From positions 62,001 through 126,000 of the forward strand of contig JAJFKE010000051.1 in NCBI GenBank assembly GCA_021773355.1: a stretch of DNA of 64,000 nucleotides, written 5' to 3'. Each line of letters opens with the position of its first letter. Positions within the stretch are counted from its first letter, which is position 1. Positions 18,107-27,985 of the stretch are shown in pieces. Source of the stretch: Gammaproteobacteria bacterium. GTDB taxonomy: Bacteria; Pseudomonadota; Gammaproteobacteria; Pseudomonadales; Pseudohongiellaceae. The translations under genes and the position numbers were made by a program. The notes under the pieces were generated by a model. It was not told where the DNA came from. It was given only the letters and a program-made list of their open reading frames with translations, and made no database searches.

Positions 18107-19195
18107 GTGCTGGAAAAGCTCAGAAATATTGGCGCATTAAGCAATTTTGGCAAGAAAGCCAGCACCATGCTTGGGGTCGACATTAGTACGACCGCGGTCA
18201 AAATATTGCAATTGAGCCCAGTTGGGAATAAATACAAGGTGGACAATTATATTATCCGCCCACTGCCGCCTAATTCTGTCGTTGAAAAAAATATCAGCGA
18301 TATTGATGCTGTGGGTGATTGTATTGCCCAAGCCATAAGTATTCTGAAGCCGTCACTTAAGGACGCTGCGGTGGCAGTGGCCGGTTCTGCGGTCATTACC
18401 AAGACCATTGAAATGAACGCCGCTCTGTCCGACTCTGAAATGGAAAATCAGATCGTAGTGGAAGCGGATCAATATATTCCGTATCCACTGGATGAAGTTT
18501 CGATAGATTTTGAGCGTCAGGGATTGTCGGAACGAAGTCCTGACATGGTGGAAGTCCTGCTGGCTGCCTGTCGAAGGGAAAATGTTGATGCCAGAGTTAC
18601 TGCTCTGGAACTGGGGGGGCTGGTGGCCAAGGTGGTTGATATTGAAGCCTACGCCATAGAACGTGCCTTTACCCTGCTAGCGGAACAAATCGGCTCTGAA
18701 GACGAACAGACCGTTGCGATCATCGACATCGGTTCGATGATGACAACACTGAACGTGATATTAGGCGGAAAAACCATCTATACCAGGGAGCAAATGTTTG
18801 GCGGCAATCAGTTATCAGAAGAAGTGCAAAGACGTTTTGGCTTGAGTGCGGCAGAAGCAGAAAACGCTATGAAGCGTGGCGGCCTTCCCGAAGAGTATGA
18901 ACATGAGATATTGGGACCATTTAAAGATGCTGTTACCCAGCAAATTAGTCAGACCTTGCAGTTCTTCTTTTCATCCAGTCATTACAATGAAGTTGATCAT
19001 GTCTTGCTGGCAGGTGGTGTTGCCGCGATCGAGGGTCTTTCGGATTTGGTGCAAGAGAGTTTGTCTACCCCGGTGAGAGTTGCCAACCCATTTACGGATT
19101 TGGTCATTGGATCTAAGATAAATAAAACAATGCTTAAAAATGATGCTCCTTCCTTATTGATTGCCTGTGGCCTGGCCATGCGAGGCGAATACTAA
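18107..19195 (+). CDS. pilM: Type IV pilus assembly protein PilM
   Basis: A 362-aa cytoplasmic actin/FtsA-like ATPase that ties the pilus motor to the PilNOP inner-membrane alignment complex. The GVDISTTAVKILQLS phosphate-1 motif (23-37), VEADQYIPYPLDEV and the IIDIGSMMTTLNV phosphate-2 motif are characteristic. Start is GTG at 18107 with AGGGG 7 bases upstream. The stop codon overlaps the pilN start by one base (TAATG), so translation is coupled. First gene of the five-gene pilMNOPQ operon. Confidence 0.96.
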   Translation: MLEKLRNIGALSNFGKKASTMLGVDISTTAVKILQLSPVGNKYKVDNYIIRPLPPNSVVEKNISDIDAVGDCIAQAISILKPSLKDAAVAVAGSAVITKTIEMNAALSDSEMENQIVVEADQYIPYPLDEVSIDFERQGLSERSPDMVEVLLAACRRENVDARVTALELGGLVAKVVDIEAYAIERAFTLLAEQIGSEDEQTVAIIDIGSMMTTLNVILGGKTIYTREQMFGGNQLSEEVQRRFGLSAAEAENAMKRGGLPEEYEHEILGPFKDAVTQQISQTLQFFFSSSHYNEVDHVLLAGGVAAIEGLSDLVQESLSTPVRVANPFTDLVIGSKINKTMLKNDAPSLLIACGLAMRGEY

Positions 19196-19764
19196 TGGCT
19201 CATATTAATTTACTCCCATGGAGAGAACGACTTCGCGAGGAGCGTAAGCGGGAATTCTTTACCATACTGGTAGGCGTGGTAATTATCTCTGCTGGCGTGC
19301 TTTTCTTAGTGGATCGGTATTTCAATGGTGAGATTGATACACAAATGGCGCGTAATGATTTTATTGCGGCCGAAATTGCAGTGCTTGATGAGCGCGTTGC
19401 AGAGATAAACCAATTGCGGCAACAGAAAGAAGACATTCGATCGCGTATGAACGTCATTACGGACTTGCAGGGTACGCGGCCGGTTATCGTTAGGATTTTT
19501 GATGAGCTGGTGAAGACTTTGCCCGACGGTGTGTATTACGAAAGTCTTAATCGAGTAGACGATACTATTTCCATAGAGGGATTTGCTGAATCTTACGCCC
19601 GTATAACAGAACTACTGCGAAGGCTCGATGATTCTGAATGGTTTCAGGAGTCAGATTTGGACGGTATATCCGCAGTCCCTAGAGCTGATAACTCATTAAC
19701 TGAGGCATTTACTTTTACTCTCAGCCTATCTCTTCAGTTATCCGATCAGCAGGAAGAGGTGTAG
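19195..19764 (+). CDS. pilN: Type IV pilus assembly protein PilN
   Basis: A 189-aa bitopic inner-membrane protein. The cytoplasmic N-terminal peptide INLLPWRE (4-11), which docks into PilM, is perfectly kept; a transmembrane helix follows (about 22-40), then a periplasmic coiled coil and a ferredoxin-like fold. It pairs with PilO to form the alignment complex between the motor and the secretin. ATG overlaps the pilM stop; pilO begins 6 bases after its stop. Confidence 0.95.
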   Translation: MAHINLLPWRERLREERKREFFTILVGVVIISAGVLFLVDRYFNGEIDTQMARNDFIAAEIAVLDERVAEINQLRQQKEDIRSRMNVITDLQGTRPVIVRIFDELVKTLPDGVYYESLNRVDDTISIEGFAESYARITELLRRLDDSEWFQESDLDGISAVPRADNSLTEAFTFTLSLSLQLSDQQEEV

Positions 19765-19770
19765 ATCAAG

Positions 19771-20394
19771 ATGTCAATATTTCAGAACATAACAAACGAT
19801 TTACGAAATTTTGATTGGAACGACTTGCAGGATGTCGACACCATTGGCATCTGGCCTGCGCCCGTAAAAGTAATAATTATTTTAACAATTGTCATAGGTT
19901 GTTTGGCGGGCGGATATTTCTTCCATATTCAAAACTTGCAAACAGAGCTGCAAGATGTGGCAGGAGAAGAAGGTAATCTTCGTATCGAATTTGAACAGAA
20001 AGCTTTTCTGGCTGCTAACTTGGAAGAGTACAGGGCGCAGACAGTGCAGATGGAAGAATCATTCACCGAACTGCTCAGACAGCTACCATCAGTCACTGAA
20101 GTACCAGGTTTGGTGGAAGATGTTACGCAAACCGGTTTAGGTAGCGGTTTGGAATTTTCCGATTTGGTTCTTCCCGAAGAAGAGGTTCAGGAATTTTATA
20201 TTGAAATACCCATGAATTTAGAAGTGGTTGGCGATTATCACGACTTCGGCACCTTCGTAAGCGGGGTTGCCAGCCTGGATAGAATTGTAACGCTTCACGA
20301 TTTTTCGATTGAGGCACGTGATGATTCTTTTTTAAATATGAGCATCGTCTCCAGAACTTATCGCTATAAAGATGTAGATGAGGTCGTTCAGTAA
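19771..20394 (+). CDS. pilO: Type IV pilus assembly protein PilO
   Basis: A 207-aa bitopic protein: N-terminal cytoplasmic stretch, WPAPVKVIIILTIVIGCL membrane helix (about 28-50), a coiled coil and a periplasmic ferredoxin-like domain containing FTELLRQLPS and GDYHDFGTFVSGVASL, the usual PilO signature. It partners PilN and PilP. Immediately followed by pilP with no gap (stop and next ATG are adjacent). Confidence 0.95.
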   Translation: MSIFQNITNDLRNFDWNDLQDVDTIGIWPAPVKVIIILTIVIGCLAGGYFFHIQNLQTELQDVAGEEGNLRIEFEQKAFLAANLEEYRAQTVQMEESFTELLRQLPSVTEVPGLVEDVTQTGLGSGLEFSDLVLPEEEVQEFYIEIPMNLEVVGDYHDFGTFVSGVASLDRIVTLHDFSIEARDDSFLNMSIVSRTYRYKDVDEVVQ

Positions 20395-20931
20395 ATGAGC
20401 ATAAGCGTTCGCAAATCCAGAAAATTTCTAGGAACCCTGGGTAGCCTGTTGTTGGCAGCCTGTTCTCCTGTGAATAATTTTTCGGATCTGGAATCATTTG
20501 TGGCTGAAGTAAACTCACGTCCCAGTGCTCCCGTGGAGCCGGTGCCTGAATTTGTACCCTATGAAGGTTTTATCTATGGCGCCGCGTCTGCCCGAAGCCC
20601 TTTTGATAAGCCCTTGGTGATTGACAACGAAAGTGGCCAGGTACTGAATCAAGATGTAGAACCGGATTTCGACCGCGTGCCTGAATTGCTGGAAAATCAA
20701 TCTTTAAGCGAATTGACAATGGTTGGCAGGATTACCACCAGGGCAGGAGTCTATGAAGCACTGATCGAAGACGGATTTGGTGAAGTGCATAGGGTTGGTG
20801 TTGGCGACCATATGGGGCGTAACTATGGTCGTATCGAGCAAATTTCAGACTCCCAACTAAATATGATCGAAATAGTTCCCAGTGGCAGCGGTGGCTGGGT
20901 AGAAAGACCACAAACACTCACGTTGCAATAA
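20395..20931 (+). CDS. pilP: Type IV pilus lipoprotein PilP
   Basis: A 178-aa inner-membrane lipoprotein. Signal peptide with lipobox LAAC, acylated Cys23, then a flexible linker and a C-terminal beta-sandwich (about 90-178: LTMVGRITTRAGVYEALIED, GRNYGRIEQISDSQ). PilP bridges PilNO to the N0 domain of PilQ. Length and the R.PF motif (ARSPFDKP) match the family. Confidence 0.94.
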   Translation: MSISVRKSRKFLGTLGSLLLAACSPVNNFSDLESFVAEVNSRPSAPVEPVPEFVPYEGFIYGAASARSPFDKPLVIDNESGQVLNQDVEPDFDRVPELLENQSLSELTMVGRITTRAGVYEALIEDGFGEVHRVGVGDHMGRNYGRIEQISDSQLNMIEIVPSGSGGWVERPQTLTLQ

Positions 20932-20954
20932 GTTCGTGAGCTGAGGTTATAAGT

Positions 20955-23288
20955 ATGTGTAACAAAAATGGGATAGTAATCGCAGATTTGCCTACGGGCA
21001 AGTTGGGTAGACTAAACATGGCGCGCCGAATTAATCGTGCCATGCTGGGGCTTTTTGCATTGGTTTTTTCCTCTGCCTTGTGGGCACAAGAGCCAGTAAC
21101 TCTAAATAGCATTGGTTTTGCAAATCTGCCCGGCGATAGCATTGAAATTCAACTCACCTTCGATTCTGCGCCGCCAGAACCTTCCGGTTTTGTGTTGGAT
21201 AATCCTGCGCGTATTTCATTGGATTTGTTCGGGGTATCAAGTGGTCTTTCTCAGCAGCGTTTTAATATAGACTCCAATAATGCTCAGAGTGTGATGGTGC
21301 TTGATGATGGAAGCCGAACACGCTTGGTGGTGAATTTGGATGAACTTGTAAATTATGAGACGCAGTTAGCTGGCAATCAGTTAACCATTCAAGTCGGAAA
21401 CGATGCTCAGGCGGGCGGTGTTACAGCCGCGGGCCGTGTCGCTGCGGGAATATTAAGTACGGTGGACAATGCCATTACCGATGTTTCTTTCAGGCGCGGT
21501 GATGATGAAGAAGGTCAGATTGTAATTGATCTATCTAGCGATCAGGTTATTGGTAGCGTGGAGCAGGTCGGCGCTAGAGTCTATGTTGAATTTGACAGCA
21601 CTACGGTGCCCGATGATTTAAATAGGCGGCTTGATGTAAGTGATTTCGCCACCGTTGTTTCCACGGTTGATGTTCTCGGTCAGGCAGGTAGGGCTACTGT
21701 GGTCATTGATGTCGATGGCGCCTATGAGTATGTGGCCTTTCAAAGTGGCAGTCAGTACACCGTTAGCGTTAGGCCACCGGCTGTTGATATTACCAGTTCA
21801 GATGCAACCGCTGCCTATACAGGTGAAATCAGCAGCATTTCTTTTCAGGACATCTCAATCCGATCGGTGTTACAAATCCTCGCTGACGTATACGATTTTA
21901 GCTTGGTTGCCGGAGATGCGGTATCGGGAAATATAACAATTGTACTCGACAATGTGCCTTGGGATCAGGCTCTTGAATTAGTACTGCGAACCCAAAACTT
22001 GGGTTCTCGCTTAGAGGGCAATGTATTGTACGTGGCCCCTGCTAATGAGATTGCGGCACAAGAGCAACTGGAGTTGGAAGCAACACAACAGGCACAAGCC
22101 CTTGCTCCCTTGTTCACCGAATTTGTACAAGTGAACTACGCAGATGCGGGTGACATAATGGCCTTGCTTACCGGTGAAAATTCAGGCGGTGGAGCTGGAG
22201 CTGGAGGTGGGGGTGGTCTAGATGGTGCCCCTGGGGCAGCAGTTCCTTCGGGAGGCATCCTCTCAAGTAGGGGAACGGCTACTGTTGATGCGCGAACTAA
22301 TATAATTATTGTTCGCGATATTGAAGAAAAATTAGAAGAAGTGCGAGCCTTGATGGCGAGACTTGATGTGGCTGTTAGACAGGTACTCATCGAAGCAAGA
22401 ATTGTCAATGTGTCTACCAATTTTGGTCGAGACTTGGGCATTCGTTGGGGCGGTGCCGGAAGCGCTACAGGCACCGGCGACAATTTCCGCTATGGTGGCT
22501 CGCAGTCCGCGTCGTCTGAGCAAGGAAACGGGCGTGTTGCACAACAATTGGCAGTACAAAATGCGTTGATAGCAGGTGAAACAGCAAGAGTACAAGCATT
22601 GCAGGATGGAACCGATCCAAGTTTGATTCAATCTATAGTTAATCAGGCAATCGCCGGTGTTCCAATACCTTCTATTACAACTACCTTTCCTGAGGCTCTA
22701 GCAGTCGACCTTGGAATTGCATCGACAGATGCCTCAACGTTTGCAATCGGCTACACAGGCAATAGCAGCTTAATAGAGCTGGAATTATCTGCTCTTGAGA
22801 GTAGTGGAAATGGTGAAGTAATCGCCAGACCAAAAGTTACAACTCAAGATAAGGTAGAAGCTATTATTCAATCAGGGGTGAGAATTCCATACCAGTCTCA
22901 GGCAGGTGGCACGGCTGGTGGTTCAACGACTGAATTTGAAGAAGCCGTATTATCATTGACAGTAACGCCACAAATCACTCCTGATGGAAGAATTAACATG
23001 GAGCTGGATATCCGCCAGGATTCAGTTGCTGCAGGTGCGGGTACAGGTACTGTGCCAGCAATTAATACCAATCAGGTGACTACAAGTGCACTGGTAAACA
23101 ACGGTGAAACTATTGTATTAGGTGGTGTTTTTAGAGAGGAATCTACAACAACTGAAACCAAGACTCCGATACTCGGAGACTTGCCCTATGTTGGTCGTTT
23201 GTTTAAGCGAACCAATAATTCGAATCGCCGAACTGAGTTGTTAATCTTCATTACACCTAAGATCATTGCCGAGATAAACGTAAGATAA
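20955..23288 (+). CDS. pilQ: Type IV pilus secretin PilQ
   Basis: A 777-aa outer-membrane secretin through which the pilus passes. Order: signal peptide ending SSALWAQ; two AMIN peptidoglycan-binding domains (about 50-270); N0 (secretin/TonB short N-terminal, DISIRSVLQILADVYDFSLV); N1 with VNYADAGDIMALL; a Gly-rich insert (about 410-440); and the secretin core ending TTSALVNNGETIVLGG and LLIFITPKI. ATG 20955 has a GAGG ribosome site and gives a long n-region; ATG 21018 (MARRINRAML) would give a more ordinary signal peptide and is a real alternative. Last gene of the pil operon. Confidence 0.96.
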   Translation: MCNKNGIVIADLPTGKLGRLNMARRINRAMLGLFALVFSSALWAQEPVTLNSIGFANLPGDSIEIQLTFDSAPPEPSGFVLDNPARISLDLFGVSSGLSQQRFNIDSNNAQSVMVLDDGSRTRLVVNLDELVNYETQLAGNQLTIQVGNDAQAGGVTAAGRVAAGILSTVDNAITDVSFRRGDDEEGQIVIDLSSDQVIGSVEQVGARVYVEFDSTTVPDDLNRRLDVSDFATVVSTVDVLGQAGRATVVIDVDGAYEYVAFQSGSQYTVSVRPPAVDITSSDATAAYTGEISSISFQDISIRSVLQILADVYDFSLVAGDAVSGNITIVLDNVPWDQALELVLRTQNLGSRLEGNVLYVAPANEIAAQEQLELEATQQAQALAPLFTEFVQVNYADAGDIMALLTGENSGGGAGAGGGGGLDGAPGAAVPSGGILSSRGTATVDARTNIIIVRDIEEKLEEVRALMARLDVAVRQVLIEARIVNVSTNFGRDLGIRWGGAGSATGTGDNFRYGGSQSASSEQGNGRVAQQLAVQNALIAGETARVQALQDGTDPSLIQSIVNQAIAGVPIPSITTTFPEALAVDLGIASTDASTFAIGYTGNSSLIELELSALESSGNGEVIARPKVTTQDKVEAIIQSGVRIPYQSQAGGTAGGSTTEFEEAVLSLTVTPQITPDGRINMELDIRQDSVAAGAGTGTVPAINTNQVTTSALVNNGETIVLGGVFREESTTTETKTPILGDLPYVGRLFKRTNNSNRRTELLIFITPKIIAEINVR

Positions 23289-23453
23289 TTTAACGCTGCT
23301 CGGTCGATATTGCATACCTGCAGGTCGGCCGAGTTCAGTTTCGATCCCTGCCTGTTCTGATAGCAAGATATTCAGCATTAATATTAGCAGCGAATCAGTC
23401 TCGGTGGTTCTCATGGAAACGCTGCGTTTTAATAGTGGCCAATAAGCAGAAGT

Positions 23454-23984
23454 TTGAGTGCGCAGTATATGAACTATTCTGGAAATGTATTCCTTGTCGG
23501 TCCGATGGGTGTAGGAAAAACTACCATTGGCCGCGTTCTCGCGGATTTACTCGGTCTAGAGTTTTACGACTCAGATCGAGAGATTGAAGCTTCTACCGGC
23601 GCCGATATTCCCTGGATATTTGATGTAGAGGGTGAGAGCGGATTTAGAATTCGTGAGACTCGTATGATCGAACAATTAAGCAATAAAAAAAATATTGTTC
23701 TGGCGACCGGCGGTGGGGCGGTAATGTCTGCCGATAACAGGGAATGGTTAAAAGCTCGCGGTGTCGTTGTCTATTTGCGCGCGCCAATCAGTCAGCAGCT
23801 TGAACGAACCAGCAGGGATAAAACACGGCCACTTTTGCAAACGCCGAATCCAGAACAAAAAATCCGAGAGCTTATGGAAATTCGAGAACCTCTGTATCAA
23901 GACGTTGCTGACATAGTTGTGGATACCTATCGCAGGAACCCGAAAAGCGTGAGCCAAGATATTTGTAAACAGCTGAAAATTTAA
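23454..23984 (+). CDS. aroK: Shikimate kinase
   Basis: A P-loop kinase of about 171-176 aa that phosphorylates shikimate in the aromatic amino acid pathway. Walker A GPMGVGKTT (17-25), the substrate-binding DSDREIE (with Asp at the DxD motif), the GFRIRE arginine, the GGGAV loop and the lid DKTRPLL are all kept. The longest frame starts at TTG 23454; ATG at 23469 (MNYSGNVFLVG) gives the length of E. coli AroK and is equally likely. aroB follows after 68 bases, and pilQ precedes it, the usual gammaproteobacterial order. Confidence 0.95.
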   Translation: MSAQYMNYSGNVFLVGPMGVGKTTIGRVLADLLGLEFYDSDREIEASTGADIPWIFDVEGESGFRIRETRMIEQLSNKKNIVLATGGGAVMSADNREWLKARGVVVYLRAPISQQLERTSRDKTRPLLQTPNPEQKIRELMEIREPLYQDVADIVVDTYRRNPKSVSQDICKQLKI

Positions 23985-24052
23985 TTAGGCGGTGTACACG
24001 TAGATTAGCCGCTATATCAGTACCACTAACCAGGATTATGGGCAATAGATAA

Positions 24053-25144
24053 ATGTTTACCGTTAATGTTGAGCTGGGGGATCGTTCCTACCCGATTTTC
24101 GTCGCAGAAGGACTGTTGAATAGTGCAGATGTAGTTGCTCCTTATCTAGGTCAGGGAAGAGTAGTGATTGTCAGCAATGATGTTGTGGCCCCGTTGTATA
24201 TGGAGACCGTAAAACAACTATTTGCAGGTCGGGAAATAATGGAAATTATTTTGCCCGACGGTGAGGCGCATAAGAATCTCGATGCTATAAGCCACATCTA
24301 TGACAGTTTGTTAGCCGGTAAGTACGACCGAAATACTCTGCTGGTAGCCTTAGGGGGCGGCGTAGTCGGAGACATCACCGGGTTTGCTGCCGCGACGTAT
24401 TTGCGGGGGATTAATTTTGTTCAAATTCCTACAACCCTGCTTGCGCAGGTGGACTCATCCGTAGGTGGTAAGACCGGCGTCAACCATCCGCTAGGCAAAA
24501 ACATGATAGGTGCTTTCTATCAACCCAGCTGTGTCGTGGCTGATACCAGCGTATTAAAAACTTTGCCGCAACGGGAAGTCAAAGCAGGTCTGGCCGAGGT
24601 TATTAAATACGGCCTTATCTACGACGCTAGCTTCTTCAATTGGTTGGCGGATAACAGTGACGGCATAGTCCTGTCCGATCCAGCGCTATTATCACAAGTG
24701 ATTAGGACTTGTTGTGAAATCAAGGCTGAAATAGTTGCCAAGGATGAGAAAGAGTCGGGAATACGGGCGCTACTCAATCTTGGACACACCTTTGGTCATG
24801 CGATAGAAACTGCCAGCGGTTATGGTACTTGGTTACACGGCGAAACTGTGTCTATGGGCATGGTTATGGCGGCGGATTTGTCCCGTCGGATTGGTTGGAT
24901 GGATCGAGATACGGCAGGCCGTATTCGTTCAGTTTTAGAGGAAAATTTTGGTATGCCAGTGCTGCCGCCAGCCGATATATCGGTAGAGCAGTACATAGAT
25001 CTGATGCTATCGGACAAGAAAGCTGAATTGGGCAAGATCAGGTTTGTCTTGCTGAAGGCGATAGGTGAGGCCGCAATCGAAGGTGATGTCGACAAAATGC
25101 TACTGAAAGAGACATTAACCGCGGGCGAAAATCTTTGTAGATAA
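24053..25144 (+). CDS. aroB: 3-dehydroquinate synthase
   Basis: A 363-aa NAD- and metal-dependent enzyme that makes 3-dehydroquinate, step 2 of the shikimate pathway. NAD-binding LPDGEAHKN and the GGGVVGDITGFAAATYLRG region, the PTTLLAQVDSSVGGKTGVN signature, and metal ligands in AEVIKYG, LNLGHTFGHAIE and LHGE are visible. Length is typical. The DamX-like gene starts 12 bases after the stop. Confidence 0.97.
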   Translation: MFTVNVELGDRSYPIFVAEGLLNSADVVAPYLGQGRVVIVSNDVVAPLYMETVKQLFAGREIMEIILPDGEAHKNLDAISHIYDSLLAGKYDRNTLLVALGGGVVGDITGFAAATYLRGINFVQIPTTLLAQVDSSVGGKTGVNHPLGKNMIGAFYQPSCVVADTSVLKTLPQREVKAGLAEVIKYGLIYDASFFNWLADNSDGIVLSDPALLSQVIRTCCEIKAEIVAKDEKESGIRALLNLGHTFGHAIETASGYGTWLHGETVSMGMVMAADLSRRIGWMDRDTAGRIRSVLEENFGMPVLPPADISVEQYIDLMLSDKKAELGKIRFVLLKAIGEAAIEGDVDKMLLKETLTAGENLCR

Positions 25145-25156
25145 CGGTAATCGACT

Positions 25157-26752
25157 ATGAGCAACTACACAGAACATTTAAGACTGGACTTTGACCCTTT
25201 TGCTCCTGGTGCAAGCAGTAGGGATTTCTATTGCAGTGGACAACGCCAGCTGCTGTTGGACCAAATTGTCGAATACTCTCTCTATAGCAATGCCATGATA
25301 GCTGTAACCGGGCCCCTGGGTGCGGGAAAGAGCACCCTTGCCTCTAATTTTTGTGACAGGTTTTCGGAGGAAGCGATATGTGTGAAAGTGACGGCCACTC
25401 TGTTCATGAACCAAATTCAATTTTTAGATCCAGTGCAGAATGCATTGCCCGCCAGACCCTCCGTCTCTGACGACGTTGATGCAGTAATTGCTCAGATTTG
25501 TCAATACGCTGCAGAATTGGATCTAGAGGCTCGCTCGTTGATACTGATCATCGACGATGCCCATGAACTTAGTGCTGAAGTCTTCCAACTAATTATCCGG
25601 CTTTTAGAAAACTGCGTAGATTCAAGTATTCATGCCTTGTTGTTTGGTGAAAACCAGTTAGACAATTTACTGCTAGGTACGCTTCCTCCTGAAGCGCAAG
25701 AGCGTCTGGCAGTTTTCTCTTTGGACGGATTCGCCAGCGATGAGACGGTTGAATATATTCGATTCAAAATGGCGACGGCAGGTTTTACTGGGGAACTTCC
25801 GCTAACCGGTGGGGCTCTGGGGTCAATACACAACTCTTCGCAAGGTATGCCTGGAGCCATTAACTCTTTGATGGCAGATGCACTTAGTTCAACAGTAAAG
25901 ATCGAAGGCTTAGGGAGTCCTGGGTCTACAGAAGTTGACGCGGACGAAACCTTAGTACGCTCATGGCTGACCAGTTTACAACCGCGGTATTGGGCAATAG
26001 CGGCAACGCTGGTTGTAGCTCTAACGGCCACATTGATATTTTGGGACACAGAGCCATACACAACTGAAAACGAAACGACTCAGCAAGCGGCAGCGGTTGG
26101 CAGTAATGGGGTAGCCAGAATTGAGTTGCCTGTTGAGCTTGCATCTTCGACCCAATCACAAAGTACCGAAGTAACGGATGTCGCTTTGCTAGAGACGGTA
26201 ATTGAGTCGGTTACTGAACCAATTATAAGTGAGCAAGAGTCATTACCCGCGTCTGTTGTCGCTAATGATGTGCCGCTGGAGACGCCCTCCTTGGCCACTG
26301 TGAGTCCAGCTCAAGAAATTGATACTGCAGAGTCAGCTCCCATCGAAGTCGCTATAGTTGAACCTGTGGGCAACGTAGAAAACGCGACTCCTCAGGGCAA
26401 GAAGAAGGAAGCGGTGATACCAAACCTATCTGATTTCGAAGATCGCCTATTACAATCATCGCCACAGAATTACACGGTGCAACTGCTTGCCTCTCATTCA
26501 GAAGCAAATATGCAGGATTTCATTGCAAAACTGGAAACGCAGGATTTTTCTGGTTACTTCGAAACTCGTTATCAGGATAAACCCTGGTTTGTTGCTGTGG
26601 TCGGCGACTTCGCCGACCGGGAAGCTGCTTCCATAGCTATCACTGGACTGCCCGAAAATCTGCGCTCCTTCAATCCCTGGGTCCGGTCTGTCGCTGACAT
26701 CCAAGCGGATATTCGTCTATTAAAGTCGACGAGACTCGTTTCGGCAAAATAA
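25157..26752 (+). CDS. AAA ATPase / SPOR-domain protein (DamX-like)
   Basis: A 531-aa protein with three parts: a cytoplasmic ExeA-like AAA domain with Walker A GPLGAGKS (52-59) and Walker B LILIIDDAHEL (128-137); one transmembrane helix (about 278-296); and a periplasmic Glu/Ser/Val-rich linker ending in a SPOR domain (about 450-525, YTVQLLASHSE ... PWFVAVVGDF). SPOR targets septal peptidoglycan, so it probably acts in division like E. coli DamX, which also follows aroKB. In Pseudomonas the gltBD genes follow; here hemE comes next. Confidence 0.88.
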   Translation: MSNYTEHLRLDFDPFAPGASSRDFYCSGQRQLLLDQIVEYSLYSNAMIAVTGPLGAGKSTLASNFCDRFSEEAICVKVTATLFMNQIQFLDPVQNALPARPSVSDDVDAVIAQICQYAAELDLEARSLILIIDDAHELSAEVFQLIIRLLENCVDSSIHALLFGENQLDNLLLGTLPPEAQERLAVFSLDGFASDETVEYIRFKMATAGFTGELPLTGGALGSIHNSSQGMPGAINSLMADALSSTVKIEGLGSPGSTEVDADETLVRSWLTSLQPRYWAIAATLVVALTATLIFWDTEPYTTENETTQQAAAVGSNGVARIELPVELASSTQSQSTEVTDVALLETVIESVTEPIISEQESLPASVVANDVPLETPSLATVSPAQEIDTAESAPIEVAIVEPVGNVENATPQGKKKEAVIPNLSDFEDRLLQSSPQNYTVQLLASHSEANMQDFIAKLETQDFSGYFETRYQDKPWFVAVVGDFADREAASIAITGLPENLRSFNPWVRSVADIQADIRLLKSTRLVSAK

Positions 26753-26813
26753 GCTCTGCAAGCAGAGTTGTCACTAAGCTCTTGTAAAATGAGCAGCTTC
26801 GACTGCCGCTCGA

Positions 26814-26841
26814 TTGTGAATTAGTACGGCTCGTGTAAAAT
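26814..26841 (+). promoter_or_regulatory. Likely sigma-70 promoter for hemE
   Basis: TTGTGA (26814-26819) and TAAAAT (26836-26841) are 16 bases apart in the gap after the DamX-like gene, about 80 bases before the chosen hemE GTG. The -10 is near perfect. It would make a hemE-folK transcript independent of the pil/aro genes. Confidence 0.55.
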
Positions 26842-26923
26842 TGCCCCTTTTTTGAACTCTCCCGACTTTGCACAGGGATTTTGTGCTGCAAAGTTATTTA
26901 AGACAAACGAAGGTGCACACGCT

Positions 26924-27985
26924 GTGACGTTAAGAAATGATCGGTTACTAAAAGCTTTGCTAGGCGAACAGGTAGACGTCACCCCAGTGTGGATGATGCG
27001 TCAAGCAGGCCGTTATTTGCCGGAGTACCGCAATACGCGAAAACAGGCTGGCGATTTTCTTAGTCTATGCAAGTCACCTCAGCTTGCATGTGAAGTTACC
27101 ATGCAGCCTCTGCGGCGTTATCCCTTTGATGCAGCAATACTATTCTCGGATATATTGACGATACCCGACGCCATGGGGCAAGGTCTGTATTTCTCCGAAG
27201 GAGAGGGTCCAAAATTTCGCAATGTCATTAGAACGGCAGCCGATGTGGAGCAGCTGCCCGAGGTTAACATTGCCGATGAGCTGTCCTATGTAACCGATGC
27301 GGTATCAGTGATTCGCAAGGAACTAAATGGATCGGTTCCGTTAATCGGTTTTTCGGGTAGTCCCTGGACTCTGGCAACCTACATGATCGAGGGCGGAGGT
27401 AGTAAAGATTTCCGAATAGCCAAGCAATTCATGTATGACAATCCAGAAGCCATGCATTTACTGCTAGATAAATTGGCCAGCGCTGTTACTGATTACCTAA
27501 ACGCACAGATTCTGGCCGGTGCACAGGCTGTACAGATTTTTGATACCTGGGGCGGAATACTTAGTAGCCGTGCTTATCAAAATTTTTCCTTGGTCTATAT
27601 GAACAAGATCATTACTAATCTGAAAAAAGAGAATGAAGGCCGCCAAGTACCGGTCATTCTGTTTACCAAGAACGGTGGTCAATGGTTGGAGTCGATAGCA
27701 GATTCCGGATGTCAGGCCGTTGGTTTAGACTGGACCACCGAGATTGGTGATGCTCGATCGCGTATAGGGGATCGTGTCGCCCTACAGGGAAATATGGATC
27801 CTTCCATTTTGTATGCATCTCCAGCCGTTATCCGAGAAGAGGTTGCCACAATTCTGCAGAGTTTTGGTCAGGGCAATGGCCACGTATTTAATCTTGGTCA
27901 TGGTATTACACCTGAGGTAAATCCTGACAACGTCGCCCACTTCGTCGAGGCGGTACATGAGCTCTCCCAGCCATATCACAACTAA
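26924..27985 (+). CDS. hemE: Uroporphyrinogen decarboxylase
   Basis: A 353-aa enzyme that removes four carboxyl groups from uroporphyrinogen III in haem synthesis. The active-site signature [14 protein letters not shown] with two substrate-binding arginines, [12 protein letters not shown] with the catalytic Asp, [13 protein letters not shown], and the NLGHGI motif with catalytic His are visible. GTG at 26924 has AAGGTG 8 bases upstream and gives [13 protein letters not shown] as in relatives. The frame is open to TTG 26852, but the extra 24 residues overlap the promoter region and are not conserved. folK overlaps the 3' end by 29 bases. Confidence 0.96.
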   Translation: MTLRNDRLLKALLGEQVDVTPVWMMRQAGRYLPEYRNTRKQAGDFLSLCKSPQLACEVTMQPLRRYPFDAAILFSDILTIPDAMGQGLYFSEGEGPKFRNVIRTAADVEQLPEVNIADELSYVTDAVSVIRKELNGSVPLIGFSGSPWTLATYMIEGGGSKDFRIAKQFMYDNPEAMHLLLDKLASAVTDYLNAQILAGAQAVQIFDTWGGILSSRAYQNFSLVYMNKIITNLKKENEGRQVPVILFTKNGGQWLESIADSGCQAVGLDWTTEIGDARSRIGDRVALQGNMDPSILYASPAVIREEVATILQSFGQGNGHVFNLGHGITPEVNPDNVAHFVEAVHELSQPYHN